Assembly: GCF_013184545.1 (NCBI RefSeq)
Contig: NZ_JAAOJA010000002.1
Location: 310,001 to 374,000, forward strand
Direction: 5' to 3'
DNA from: Pseudomonas tumuqii
GTDB lineage: Bacteria; Pseudomonadota; Gammaproteobacteria; Pseudomonadales; Pseudomonadaceae
Length of the DNA: 64,000 nucleotides
The notes below the pieces were generated by a model. The model did no database searches, was not told the DNA's origin, and was given only the letters and a program-made list of their open reading frames with translations. Shown in pieces: positions 1 through 8,032 of the stretch. Numbering within the stretch: the stretch's first letter is position 1; the number at the start of each line of letters is the position of its first letter. The position numbers and the translations under genes are program-made.

Positions 1-721
1 AGGCGCCCAGGGCGTTGGCCAGGAGGATGACGAAGGTGCCGAGCAGCGCCGGGGTCAGCACCGGCAGGCCGATATGCCGCCAGAAGTCCCAGGTGTTGGC
101 GCCGAGCAGCGCGGCCGATTCGCGCCAATCTTCGCGCAGGGCGTCGAAGGCCGGGTAGAGCAGCAGCACGCCGAGGGGGATCTGGAAGTAGGTGTAGAGC
201 ACGATCAGGCCGTTTTTCGAGTAGAGGTTGAAGCTCTCGATCAGGCCGATCTTGATCAGCAGCAGGGTCAGCGCGCCGTTGAAGCCGAGCAGGATGATAA
301 AGGCGAAGGCCAGCGGCACCCCGGCGAAGTTGCTGGTCATGTTGGAGAAGGCCATGACGAAATCGCGTAACTTGGAATCTACCTGATGCAGCGAATAGCT
401 GCCGAGGATCGCAATAGCCATGCCGAACAGGCTCGACCAGAAGGCAATCTGCAGGCTGTGCTTGATCGCCTGCAGGTAGAACTTGGAGCCGAATACCTTG
501 GCGAAATTGGCCAGGCCCCAGCCCTCGGCGCTGTTCAGGCTGTTGATCGCCACCCATACCAGCGGCGCGATCTGGAACACCACGAAGAACAGCGCAAAGG
601 GCAGCAGGCACAGCGCCGCCAGCCATTTGCCCCGGAGCTGCGGCGACAGCCGCGCCCGTGGCTTTGCGATTGGCTGCGCATCGCCGGGTAGCTTGGCGCT
701 TTGTTCGAGTGGCGCGCTCAT
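1..721 (-). CDS. ABC transporter permease, 3' part missing
   Basis: Reading the minus strand from the ATG at 721, an open frame runs off the window start (about 240 residues seen). An N-terminal cytoplasmic tail of about 28 residues is followed by a membrane segment (LLPFALFFVVFQIAPLVW) and further hydrophobic helices. The EAA-like loop reads ESAALLGANTWDFWRHIGLP, the site where the ATPase subunit docks. This is a binding-protein-dependent inner-membrane permease of the spermidine/phosphonate/iron type. Its ATG overlaps the TGA of the upstream phosphodiesterase gene as ATGA, so the two are translationally coupled. The partner permease and ATPase should lie just outside the window. The substrate is unknown; the family and neighbours make a phosphorus-containing organic compound plausible. 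Confidence 0.88.
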   Translation of the reverse strand, partial: MSAPLEQSAKLPGDAQPIAKPRARLSPQLRGKWLAALCLLPFALFFVVFQIAPLVWVAINSLNSAEGWGLANFAKVFGSKFYLQAIKHSLQIAFWSSLFGMAIAILGSYSLHQVDSKLRDFVMAFSNMTSNFAGVPLAFAFIILLGFNGALTLLLIKIGLIESFNLYSKNGLIVLYTYFQIPLGVLLLYPAFDALREDWRESAALLGANTWDFWRHIGLPVLTPALLGTFVILLANALGA

Positions 722-1524
722 TTCAATAGTTCTCTGCAAACGGGTTTGTCGTGGGCCACGCCGAGCAGCTCGCAGATGGTGCCGCACAGCTCGGTCTGCT
801 TGGGCTGGGCGTCGCGGTTCAGACTGAAGGCCGAACCCAGTACGAATAGCGGCACTTCGCGCTCTTCGACGAGCAGGCCGTTGTGGCTGCGGTCGTTGTT
901 CATGCCGTGGTCGGCGCTGACCAGCACCTGGTAGCCGGCATCGAGCCAGCCTTGCAGGTAGTCGGCCAGAATGATGTCGGCGACCCGCGCGCTGTTGCGG
1001 TACTGCGCGCTGTCGAGGCCGTGCTTGTGGCCGGCGTCGTCGATGTTCATCGGGTGCACCAGGAGGAAATTCGGGCTGTGGCGCCGACGCAGGCTTTCCG
1101 CGTCGGCAAACAGGTGGGAATCGGGGTAGTGATCGGCATAGTAGAAATGCCCGTGCTGGATCGGCAGATCGGGGTCGTCGGTATGACGGTCGCGGGCGGC
1201 CTCGAAAGGCGCGCGGTTATACAGCTCGCTGACCCAGTGATAAGCCGCGGCGGCGGTGCAGAGGCCGGCGGCGCGGGCGTAGTGAAAGATGCTGCGCTGG
1301 TTGGACAGGCGCACCACCTGGTTATGCACCACGCCGCTGTCGATCGGCGCGACGCCGGTGAGGATGCATTCGTACAGCGGACGGGACAGCGACGGCAGCT
1401 CGCATTCGAGCTTGTACAGCGCCGCGCGCTCGGCGCCGCAATAGGCCTGCAGGTGCCCCAGCGCATGCCGGGCCACCTCGTAGTTCAGGCCATCCAGTAC
1501 CACCAGAATGACGTTGTGCTTCAT
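718..1524 (-). CDS. Type I phosphodiesterase / nucleotide pyrophosphatase family protein (alkaline phosphatase superfamily)
   Basis: A 268-residue protein starting MKHNVILVVLDGLN. The first metal-ligand Asp is in LVVLDGLN (residues 7-14), the region expected to hold the nucleophile is SLSRPLYECILTGVAP, and the second metal site includes NIDDAGHKHG and SADHGMNND, all typical of the alkaline phosphatase superfamily. No signal peptide is seen, so it probably acts in the cytoplasm on an imported compound. I chose the ATG at 1524 because the longer frame upstream runs through a repetitive palindrome. It lies between the binding protein and permease genes of an ABC importer, which suggests hydrolysis of a phosphoester or phosphonate taken up by that importer. 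This placement resembles the PAO1 PA3248–PA3250 neighbourhood as I recall it. Confidence 0.82.
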   Translation of the reverse strand: MKHNVILVVLDGLNYEVARHALGHLQAYCGAERAALYKLECELPSLSRPLYECILTGVAPIDSGVVHNQVVRLSNQRSIFHYARAAGLCTAAAAYHWVSELYNRAPFEAARDRHTDDPDLPIQHGHFYYADHYPDSHLFADAESLRRRHSPNFLLVHPMNIDDAGHKHGLDSAQYRNSARVADIILADYLQGWLDAGYQVLVSADHGMNNDRSHNGLLVEEREVPLFVLGSAFSLNRDAQPKQTELCGTICELLGVAHDKPVCRELLK

Positions 1525-1565
1525 GGGGGTGCATCTTCCTCGCGTTACGGATTGGCATGGAGCTG

Positions 1566-1627
1566 TGTAGGAGCCCGCTTGCTGGCGATCCGCCGAACTG
1601 ATGATCGCCAGCAAGCTGGCTCCTACA
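1566..1627. repeat. REP-like palindromic intergenic repeat (GTAGGAGC family)
   Basis: Two 25-base arms, 1566-1590 and 1603-1627, are inverted repeats matching at 24 of 25 positions around a 12-base loop. The arms begin TGTAGGAGCC and include GCTTGCTGGCGATC. A second element with the same outer sequence is at 47949-48030. It occupies the gap between the binding-protein stop (1649) and the phosphodiesterase start (1524). As a transcribed hairpin it could lower expression of the downstream enzyme and permease relative to the binding protein. Confidence 0.9.
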
Positions 1628-1648
1628 GGAGGCATCGCTGTGGAGCTG

Positions 1649-2707
1649 TTACTCCATATTGATGATGACGTTTTCCTGCCATTGCTGCGGCAGGGCCTTG
1701 GAGGTGGCTTCCCAGGCGGCGGCATCCTTGATCGGCTGCACCTTGGCGTATTGCTCGTTGGGCAACAGCTTGGCCTGCACCTCGGCCGGCAGGGTCAGGT
1801 GCTCGGCGCGGATCGGCCGGGCGTTGCCTTTGGCCAGGTTGATCTGCCCGGCGTCGCTCAAGATATACTCGCGCGCCAGTTTGGCGGCGTTGGGGTTCTT
1901 CGCGTACTTGTTGATGATGGTGCTGTAGCCGGAGATCACCGAACCGTCGGACGGGATCAGCACCTCGAAGCGGCTCGGGTCGATCTGGTCGCGATAGGAC
2001 AGACCGTTGAAGTCCCAGACCACGCCGACTTCCACTTCGCCTTTTTCCAGGGTCTGGATGGTCGGGTTGGCCAGCGACAGGCGGCCTTGTTCGGCGATGG
2101 CGGCGAAGTAGTCCAGGCCCGGCTGGATATTCTTCTCGTCGCCGCCGTTGGCGATGGCTGCCGCCAGCACGCCGTTGACCGCTTGCGCCGCGGCGCTGAC
2201 ATCGCCGATGGCGACACGGTATTTGCCGGTCTTCAGGTCGGCCCAGCTTTTTGGCACATCCTTGACCAACTGCTTGTTGACGATAAAGGCGATGGAGCCG
2301 GTGTAGGCGAGCATCCAGTGGCCGTCGGCGTCCTTGGCCCAGCTCGGGATCTGTTCCCAGGTGCTCGGTTTGTAGGCTTGGGTAACACCTTGCTGTACCG
2401 CGATGGGGCCGAAGGCGGCACCGACGTCACCGATATCGGCGCTGGCGTTGTCCTTCTCGGCGGCGAACTTGGCGATCTCCTGGGCCGAACTCATGTCGGT
2501 ATCCATGTGCTTGAGGCCGTAGAGTTTCTCCAGGTCGACCCAGGTGTCTTTCCAGTTGGCCCAGCTGTCGGGCATGCCCACGCTGTTCACCGCGCCTTCG
2601 GCGCGCGCGGCTTGTTCCAGCGCCTGCAGATCCGTGTCGGCAGCCATGGCCGAGGTCGCCAGGGCGATGGCCGAGCCCATCAATGAAGCCAGCAGCAGTT
2701 GTTTCAT
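1649..2707 (-). CDS. ABC transporter periplasmic solute-binding protein
   Basis: A 352-residue protein with a clear Sec signal peptide (MKQLLLASLMGSAIALATSAMA, cleavage after ALATSAMA) and a mature fold of the extracellular solute-binding family that also handles iron, thiamine, polyamines and 2-aminoethylphosphonate. Recognisable stretches are WEQIPSWAKDADGHWMLAYT, VPKSWADLKTGKYRVAIGD and VWDFNGLSYRDQID. The start is set by AAGGAG six bases upstream of the ATG. It is the first gene of the minus-strand importer operon and would deliver substrate to the permease at the window edge. The exact ligand cannot be read from the sequence. A divergent GntR/UTRA regulator and the phosphodiesterase point to an organophosphorus or sugar/amine-phosphate ligand. 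Confidence 0.88.
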   Translation of the reverse strand: MKQLLLASLMGSAIALATSAMAADTDLQALEQAARAEGAVNSVGMPDSWANWKDTWVDLEKLYGLKHMDTDMSSAQEIAKFAAEKDNASADIGDVGAAFGPIAVQQGVTQAYKPSTWEQIPSWAKDADGHWMLAYTGSIAFIVNKQLVKDVPKSWADLKTGKYRVAIGDVSAAAQAVNGVLAAAIANGGDEKNIQPGLDYFAAIAEQGRLSLANPTIQTLEKGEVEVGVVWDFNGLSYRDQIDPSRFEVLIPSDGSVISGYSTIINKYAKNPNAAKLAREYILSDAGQINLAKGNARPIRAEHLTLPAEVQAKLLPNEQYAKVQPIKDAAAWEATSKALPQQWQENVIINME

Positions 2708-2733
2708 TGGAAACTCCTTTGCGGTGAGAGTGT

Positions 2734-2745
2734 TGGTCTAGATCA
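2734..2745. promoter_or_regulatory. Candidate GntR/HutC-type operator upstream of the binding-protein gene
   Basis: TGGTCTAGATCA is a near-perfect dyad lying 26 bases upstream of the binding-protein ATG, in its leader. It resembles the HutC-subfamily consensus GT-N-TA-N-AC and the published PhnF-type site TGGTATAGACCA. It shares TGGNCTAGNNCA with the perfect palindrome before the gntR gene. Binding by the adjacent regulator is inferred. Confidence 0.5.
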
Positions 2746-3007
2746 GCAAGACCCACGCCAATCTAGGCCCGACAAATGACAGTTTTATGATTGTCGGTTC
2801 CTGCGGGTGTCCAGGCGCTTTGCCAAGCCCGCGCAGAACAAGCGTAGACCATGGATAAGTGGCTGATTTCGTAGTGTCACACTGTGGTTTTCCGCTGGCA
2901 TGGGGCGTGCTTGCTAGTCTTCTGTCATCGACTGGTCATCTGGATTGCCTAGTCTTGCAACATATTGATTGCGGTTTAACCCGCAGGCTCATGCCCTGGA
3001 ATGGGGC

Positions 3008-3019
3008 TGGACTAGTCCA
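3008..3019. promoter_or_regulatory. Candidate operator upstream of gntR (autoregulation)
   Basis: TGGACTAGTCCA is a perfect 12-base palindrome located 16 bases before the gntR ATG. It matches the site at 2734-2745 at 9 of 12 positions. A repressor bound here would block its own transcription or early elongation. Confidence 0.5.
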
Positions 3020-3035
3020 ATAGGGGGAAGTATTG

Positions 3036-3752
3036 ATGCGCGATGAAGCGCCGCGTGCGGTCACCACTATCTGCCGGGCCCTGCAAGAGCAGATCGAGCA
3101 CGGTCTGTTGGCGTCCGGCAGCCAATTGCCCGCCGAGCGCAAGCTCAGCGAAGTCTTCGACACCACCCGCATCACATTGCGCGAAGCCCTCGGTCAGTTG
3201 GAGGCCCAGGGGCTGATCTACCGCGAGGAGCGCCGCGGCTGGTTCGTCTCGCCGGCGCGGATCACCTACAACCCGCTGGTGCGCTCGCACTTCCATGCCA
3301 TGGTCGGCGAACAGGGGCGGGTACCGGCGACCGAGGTGCTGAGCGCGCGGCTGATGCCGGCCAGCGCAGAAATCTGCCAGATACTGTCGCTGCCGGCGTT
3401 ATCGAGCGTTTACCAGATCCGCCGTGCGCGGCGCATCGACGGGCGTCTGGTGCTGTATGTCGAGCATTACCTAAATCCGACCTACTTCCCCGGCATTCTC
3501 GATTTCGACCTGACGCTGTCGCTGACCGAGCTGTACGCCAGCGAATACGCCATCCATTACGGTCGGGTGCGTTTCGATATGGTGCCCACCGCGCTACACA
3601 ACGAAGCGGCGGCGGCCCTTAAGGTTGCAGTAGGTAGCCCGGCGCTGCGCATCGTGCGGGTCAACCGCGATCAACATGGCCGCATCATCGATTGTGACCT
3701 GGAGTTCTGGCGCCACGACGCCTTGCACGTCAGCGTCGAGGTGCCGGAGTGA
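3036..3752 (+). CDS. GntR family transcriptional regulator, HutC/UTRA subfamily
   Basis: A 238-residue protein. The N-terminal winged helix (about residues 8-72) contains LLASGSQLPAERKLSEVFDT and TRITLREALGQLEAQGLIYR, standard for GntR. The C-terminal domain (about 90-235) fits UTRA, a small-molecule-binding fold. The start at 3036 follows GGGGGAAG. It is transcribed away from the ABC operon, and two related palindromes lie between them, so it is the likely ligand-responsive repressor of both. The gene ends five bases from the convergent stop of the metallo-beta-lactamase-fold gene. The family assignment is firm; the effector is unknown. Confidence 0.9.
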   Translation: MRDEAPRAVTTICRALQEQIEHGLLASGSQLPAERKLSEVFDTTRITLREALGQLEAQGLIYREERRGWFVSPARITYNPLVRSHFHAMVGEQGRVPATEVLSARLMPASAEICQILSLPALSSVYQIRRARRIDGRLVLYVEHYLNPTYFPGILDFDLTLSLTELYASEYAIHYGRVRFDMVPTALHNEAAAALKVAVGSPALRIVRVNRDQHGRIIDCDLEFWRHDALHVSVEVPE

Positions 3753-3757
3753 TCCGG

Positions 3758-4555
3758 TTATACCGCAACCCGCTGTTGCGCCTGCACCGAGAACTCCAGG
3801 GTTTGCCCATCCAGCGGCACCCGTAACTGCTTGCCAAGGCCCTGTTTCTCGGCCGCTTGCAACAGCCCGGCGCGGGTTGTAGGGCAGTGGTCGAGGGCTT
3901 CCAGGTGGTTGGCGATGACGATGCCCTGGCTCAATTGCAGCGCCGCGAGGACGTCCGCTTGGCCCATGATGATCTCGCCGCCAATGTCGAAGCAGGCCCC
4001 GCCGGCCGGCAGTACGCTGACCTCCGGTGCCAGCTCGGTCAGGCATTGGCGCACCTTGGCGGTGAGCAGGGTGTCGCCGGCTATATGAAGGCTGGGTTCT
4101 CCGGGTATCTGGATGAAATAACCGTAACCATGAGCCATCAGGCGGCCGATCCAGCCCTCGCCATGCAGGCAAGGAATCGCCTGGATGCTGCCGTTGAAGA
4201 AGGCACCGCCTGCCTGGCTGGGCAGCACCTGTACATTCAGCCGGCGTTTGCGCAGGTAGTCCGCATCCTCCGCCATGCACAGCACGGGGATATCGCCTGC
4301 GCGTAGCCAGTGAATGGCGGCGCGGTCGAGGTGGTCGAAATGGCCTTTCTGACAATGGGTGATCAGGCAGTGGGTCACGCGTTGTAGGTGTTCGTCGGCA
4401 TTGTCCGGCAGTTCGACCAGCGGGTTGCGCCGACGGCGGGCGAGGTACTTGAGAGTTGGCAATTGGCCCTTGGCGGCCAGCATGGGGTCGACCAGCAGAC
4501 GCACCTCGCCAAACTCGACGATCAGGGTGGCATTACGCAGTTGAGTGATTTTCAT
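3758..4555 (-). CDS. MBL-fold metallohydrolase (UlaG-like)
   Basis: A 265-residue cytoplasmic protein starting MKITQLRNATLIVEFGEVRL, with GGAG six bases before the ATG at 4555. Beta-lactamase-fold landmarks are LLVDPML, LITHCQKGHFDHLD, CLHGEGWIGRL, LHIAGDTLL and IVIANHLEALDH. The AGDT Asp and several metal-type His residues are present. The first metal motif is unusual: His-x4-His-x-Asp-His rather than the usual His-x-His-x-Asp-His. The substrate is unknown. It is divergent from a GlxA-type regulator, with 84 bases between them, suggesting that regulator controls it. Confidence 0.83.
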   Translation of the reverse strand: MKITQLRNATLIVEFGEVRLLVDPMLAAKGQLPTLKYLARRRRNPLVELPDNADEHLQRVTHCLITHCQKGHFDHLDRAAIHWLRAGDIPVLCMAEDADYLRKRRLNVQVLPSQAGGAFFNGSIQAIPCLHGEGWIGRLMAHGYGYFIQIPGEPSLHIAGDTLLTAKVRQCLTELAPEVSVLPAGGACFDIGGEIIMGQADVLAALQLSQGIVIANHLEALDHCPTTRAGLLQAAEKQGLGKQLRVPLDGQTLEFSVQAQQRVAV

Positions 4556-4639
4556 GGCGAACTCCGGCATAGGAGTGACCATTGTAAAAATCGCGGCGGG
4601 AGATAAAGATGGCGAGGATTGCCATAAATCGGACATTTC

Positions 4640-5602
4640 ATGCCTATCCAGAAAATCGGTCTGTTGCTCTATCCCGGTTGCATGCCTGCGGGCCTGTTCG
4701 CCTTCGCCGATCTGCTGGTGGCCGCCAATCGGCGTGTTGGTCAGCAGCTTTTTCAGCTGTGCTGGGTGGGGCTCGATAGCCAACCGGTGGATTGCGCCCA
4801 GGGCATGCGCTTGCAGCCGCAAAGCAGCCTGGCGCAGGCGGCTTGCACGGCGGTGCTGATCCCCGGGCTCTGGGCGGATTCGCAGGCGCGGATAGTCCGG
4901 GCGTTGGAAGCCAATAGCGGCTTGATACGCGCCCTCGCTCAGTTACCGCGCACGACACAACTGTGGAGCTACTGCACCGGCGTATGCCTGTTGGCGCAGA
5001 GCGGGCGTTTGAATGGCGAGCCAGCGACCGCCACCTGGTGGCTGGCGCCGAGCCTGCAACAGCAGTTTCCCAAGGTGGATTGGCTGTTCGAGCGGACCCA
5101 GGTTGCCAATCGCCTGAGCATGACGGCATCCGGCGTCAGCGGTTACTTGCCGATTGCCCGCGCGCTGATAGAGCAACAGATGGGCGAGGCGATCTATCGC
5201 GATATCGCCAGGCTGATGGTGTTGCCACGGCCTGAACCGGCCACCTCGGTGTTGCGCAGCATCGATTTGATGGAGAACGCCGATCCCTTGTTACGCCGAT
5301 TGCACCTGTTGGTGGAGCGGTTGCCGGCGCAGCAACTGAGCGTGCAGCGCCTTGCCGACGAACTCGCAGTTAGCGCGCGCACGCTGGCGCGCAAGGTCCA
5401 GACGCTGACGGGCAATGCGGTGTCGGATCAGGTGCGCCTGATCAAGCTCAATCAGGCTGGGGAGCGGCTGATCGTGACAAGCGAGTCGATCAGCCGTATC
5501 AGCGATGCACTGGGTTACAGCGATGAATCCAGTTTCCGCCGGACCTTCAAGCAGGTCACCAGGATGACCCCGGCGGCCTATCGGCAGCAGTTCAAGCACT
5601 AG
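4640..5602 (+). CDS. GlxA-family transcriptional regulator (DJ-1/PfpI domain + AraC HTH)
   Basis: A 320-residue two-domain regulator. Residues 5-180 form a DJ-1/PfpI-like domain with the nucleophile-elbow-like YCTGVCLLAQSGRLNG. Residues 215-318 are an AraC helix-turn-helix pair (LSVQRLADELAVSARTLARK and ISRISDALGYSDESSFRRTF). Family members sense small nitrogen metabolites and activate catabolic genes; the ligand here is unknown. It is divergent from the MBL-fold hydrolase and convergent with apeB, 32 bases away. Confidence 0.9.
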   Translation: MPIQKIGLLLYPGCMPAGLFAFADLLVAANRRVGQQLFQLCWVGLDSQPVDCAQGMRLQPQSSLAQAACTAVLIPGLWADSQARIVRALEANSGLIRALAQLPRTTQLWSYCTGVCLLAQSGRLNGEPATATWWLAPSLQQQFPKVDWLFERTQVANRLSMTASGVSGYLPIARALIEQQMGEAIYRDIARLMVLPRPEPATSVLRSIDLMENADPLLRRLHLLVERLPAQQLSVQRLADELAVSARTLARKVQTLTGNAVSDQVRLIKLNQAGERLIVTSESISRISDALGYSDESSFRRTFKQVTRMTPAAYRQQFKH

Positions 5603-5634
5603 CAGGTAGTTTTCCAACAGCCTGCTAGCAGTGC

Positions 5635-6924
5635 TCAGGGCAACTCGGCACTCGCATAGAAGGCGCTCAACACCTTGACCAGGTGCGCCAGGTCGTGGCT
5701 GCCGGCCAGTTCGCGGATCGAGTGCATGGCGAAGGTCGGCAGGCCGATGTCGACGGTGCGCACGCCGAGCTGGCTGGCGGTGAGCGGGCCGATGGTCGAG
5801 CCGCAAGCCATGTCGCTGCGGGTGACGAAGCTTTGCACCGGCACCTCGTTTTCCAGGCACAGGTGGCGGAAGAAGCCGGCGGTCTCGCTGCTGGTGGCGT
5901 AGCGCTGGTTGCTGTTGATCTTGATCACCGGGCCGGCGTTGAGCTTCGGCCCGTGGTTGCCGTCGTGCTTGTCGGCGTAGTTGGGGTGCACGGCGTGGGC
6001 GTTGTCGGCGGAGACCAGCAAGGAGCGCTGGATGCTGCGCACGAATCCGTCGCCTTCCGGCAGCACGCGGCGCAGCACCTGTTCGAGCATCGGCCCATCG
6101 GCGCCACAGGCCGAGCTGGAGCCGACCTCCTCGTGGTCGGTGCACACCAGTACGCAGCTTTCCGCGTCCGGCGCGGCCAGCAGCGCCTGCAGCCCGGCGT
6201 AGCAGGACAGCAGATTGTCCAGGCGCGCGCCGGCGATGAAGTCGCCGTTCAGGCCGATCACCGCGGCGGCCTGGGTGTCGTAGAAGCTCAGCTCGAAGTC
6301 GAGCACCGCGTCGGCGTTGAAGTCGTGTTCGCGGGCCAGTTGCTCGGCCAGCAGCGCGCGGAAATCCGCTGCCTCGGTGCCGGCCAGCTGGGCCAGGATC
6401 GGCGGCAGTTCGTTCTGCGCATTGATCGGCCAGCCCTGGTTGGCCTCGCGGTTGAGGTGGATGGCCAGGTTGGGGATCACTGCAATCGGCAGCTGGAAAT
6501 CGATCAGCTGGCTTTCCACCTTGGCGTCTCGGCGGTAGGTCACTCGCCCGGCCAGCGACAGGTCGCGGTCGAACCAGGGGGCGAACAGGGCGCCGCCGTA
6601 GACTTCCACGCCGAGCTGGAAGAAGCCCTGGCGCTGCAGCTCAGGCTGCGGCTTGACCCGCAGGCAGGGGCTGTCGGTATGGGCGCCGACCAGGCGCAGG
6701 CCACCTTCCAACGGCGAACGCTGGCCCAGCTTGAAGGCGATCAGCGAGGAGTCGTTGCGGGTCACGTAATAGCGGCCGCCGGCGGCGGTATGCCAGGGCG
6801 CGCGCTCGTCGAGCTGTTGAAAACCCGCGGTTTCGAGGCGCTTGGCCAAACTGGCGGTGGCGTGGAAGGGGGTGGGCGAGGCCTTGAGAAAGTCGATCAG
6901 GCCTTGATTGAGTTCTTCGCGCAT
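5635..6924 (-). CDS. apeB: M18 family aminopeptidase 2
   Basis: A 429-residue cytoplasmic metallo-aminopeptidase of the usual M18 length. Zinc-ligand motifs are [15 protein letters not shown] near residue 80, [30 protein letters not shown] and the C-terminal [14 protein letters not shown]. It removes N-terminal residues from peptides, with acidic residues preferred in characterised M18 enzymes. The start [13 protein letters not shown] at 6924 is preceded by GGAG. It sits beside the ABC/phosphodiesterase group as apeB (PA3247) does in PAO1 as I recall, although the two genes at 3758-5602 lie between here. Confidence 0.93.
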   Translation of the reverse strand: MREELNQGLIDFLKASPTPFHATASLAKRLETAGFQQLDERAPWHTAAGGRYYVTRNDSSLIAFKLGQRSPLEGGLRLVGAHTDSPCLRVKPQPELQRQGFFQLGVEVYGGALFAPWFDRDLSLAGRVTYRRDAKVESQLIDFQLPIAVIPNLAIHLNREANQGWPINAQNELPPILAQLAGTEAADFRALLAEQLAREHDFNADAVLDFELSFYDTQAAAVIGLNGDFIAGARLDNLLSCYAGLQALLAAPDAESCVLVCTDHEEVGSSSACGADGPMLEQVLRRVLPEGDGFVRSIQRSLLVSADNAHAVHPNYADKHDGNHGPKLNAGPVIKINSNQRYATSSETAGFFRHLCLENEVPVQSFVTRSDMACGSTIGPLTASQLGVRTVDIGLPTFAMHSIRELAGSHDLAHLVKVLSAFYASAELP

Positions 6925-6996
6925 GGGGCACTCCTGGCGGCAATGCCCGGAGTTTATCGGAATTGGCCGGCGCATTGGGCCGCGCGCTTCGATAGA

Positions 6997-7707
6997 TCAG
7001 GCCGGGATGGCGACCAGGCTGAGCAGATGGCCGTCGAACTCGGTGAACTGCCCATCCAGTTCGCTGCCCGCCGGCCAGTCGCCGCTCAGGTCGATCAGCA
7101 GGCGCAGGCGCGCGCTGCCGTCGGTGTGGCAGCTCAGCAGCTCGGCGTCCTGGAAGTAGAAGCGCTGCAATACCAGGGGGTAGAGCGCCTTGAACAGGCT
7201 TTCCTTGAACGAGAAGCTCAGGCTGATGCGCCAGGCCTGTTGCTCGGGTGCCAGGTCCTGCAACTGCTGCAGTTCGCCGGGGGTGAGGATTTCTCCGGCC
7301 AGGCGTTCGGCGCGCGCTGGCGCCAGCCTACGCTCCACATCGAGGCCGAGGCCGCGCCAGGCGCTGGCGTGCGCAACCATGGCGGCGGCCCAGCCGTTGC
7401 CGTGGGTAATCGAGCCGCTGACCTCGGCAGGCCACTGCGGTGCACGGTCGGCACCGACCGCCGGTACCGCGGCCGTGCCGGTCACCCGGCGCAGGGCTTC
7501 GCGCGCGCACAGGCGGCCGGCGAGGTATTCGGTCTGGCGTTTGGCCACGCCGTTGACGGTGGCGATGCCGCAGCGGTCGAAGTCCCCGGAGGCGAGCCGG
7601 GTGGCATCGAAACGCGTGCTGATCAGTTGCACGCCGGGCAGTGCCCGGGGCAGCGGCCAGTGATCGCTCAGCGCGGTGCAGCAGGGGGGCAGGTAGAGGT
7701 CGCTCAT
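6997..7707 (-). CDS. pcpS: 4'-phosphopantetheinyl transferase
   Basis: A 236-residue protein with Sfp/EntD-type motifs in order: VPAVGADRAPQWP, GSITHGNGWAAA, GLGLDVERR (Mg-binding acidic residues) and FSFKESLFKALYP. It transfers phosphopantetheine from CoA to acyl carrier proteins and, in Pseudomonas PcpS, also to siderophore carrier domains. The single-PPTase role is known for P. aeruginosa PcpS; that this one plays it is inferred from similarity. It is 72 bases upstream of apeB on the same strand. Confidence 0.88.
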   Translation of the reverse strand: MSDLYLPPCCTALSDHWPLPRALPGVQLISTRFDATRLASGDFDRCGIATVNGVAKRQTEYLAGRLCAREALRRVTGTAAVPAVGADRAPQWPAEVSGSITHGNGWAAAMVAHASAWRGLGLDVERRLAPARAERLAGEILTPGELQQLQDLAPEQQAWRISLSFSFKESLFKALYPLVLQRFYFQDAELLSCHTDGSARLRLLIDLSGDWPAGSELDGQFTEFDGHLLSLVAIPA

Positions 7708-7744
7708 GCCGGCATTCTGCCGGTTGCCGCGGCGGCCTGCCAGC

Positions 7745-7933
7745 AGCAGGCACGGTTACATTTCTTTGCACAGCGACAACAAAGCTAAACCCATGGGGCG
7801 GTGGATCTTTGTCAGACTAGCGGCCGCGTTGCTTCGGGAACGCAGGTGAGGTTGTTGTTGCGCGTGGTGCGAGCCGGGTGCGACTTTTCTCTGAGAATGA
7901 GTGCGGGAGCCCGATTGGGCTCCCGTTTTTTTT
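7745..7933 (+). ncRNA. Candidate small RNA ending at an intrinsic terminator
   Basis: A plus-strand terminator at 7904-7933 needs an upstream plus-strand transcript, yet the only gene upstream (pcpS) is on the other strand. The transcript must therefore begin between about 7708 and 7900 and be under about 220 bases. The stretch has an ACAACAA segment near 7770 and no long ORF. The 5' end given is a guess and no Rfam family was recognised. It could instead be a terminated attenuator leader, but the next gene has its own ribosome site 100 bases on. Confidence 0.38.
7904..7933 (+). terminator. Intrinsic terminator
   Basis: A perfect 9-base-pair stem CGGGAGCCC / GGGCTCCCG with loop GATT is followed by eight T residues. 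The T tract is only on the plus strand. Confidence 0.92.
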
Positions 7934-8032
7934 AGTGTCCGCGACAAACTGTCATCTTGTATTCATCTGTGCCCTTTAGCTTGATTGGCATGTGCATTTA
8001 TCGGCCACAGCGTCAAGCGGGAGGAACCACCA

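Larger units (their letters stand above)
2708..3035. promoter_or_regulatory. Divergent promoter region of the ABC operon and gntR gene
   Basis: This 328-base non-coding stretch separates the divergent binding-protein and GntR genes. It contains two operator-like palindromes (listed separately) and three copies of CTAGTC at 2914-2919, 2949-2954 and 3012-3017. A half-site TAGACCA is at 2845-2851. I could not assign a convincing sigma70 -35/-10 pair for either direction. No small ORF is supported. Confidence 0.55.
7708..8032. other. Intergenic region between pcpS and a 28-codon ORF
   Basis: This 325-base stretch has no credible longer ORF. It holds a strong plus-strand terminator (7904-7933) with no plus-strand gene before it, implying a short transcript, and a leader with GGGAGGA for the small acidic ORF starting at 8033. 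Confidence 0.6.

Noticed and set aside
2896..2911. Possible sigma54 promoter (TGGCAT…GTGC)
   Set aside because: The -12 element is GTGC rather than TTGC and no activator site or sigma54-type gene context supports it.
5683..7788. 701-codon plus-strand frame across apeB and pcpS
   Set aside because: Spans two well-recognised opposite-strand genes and their gap; no domain or ribosome site.
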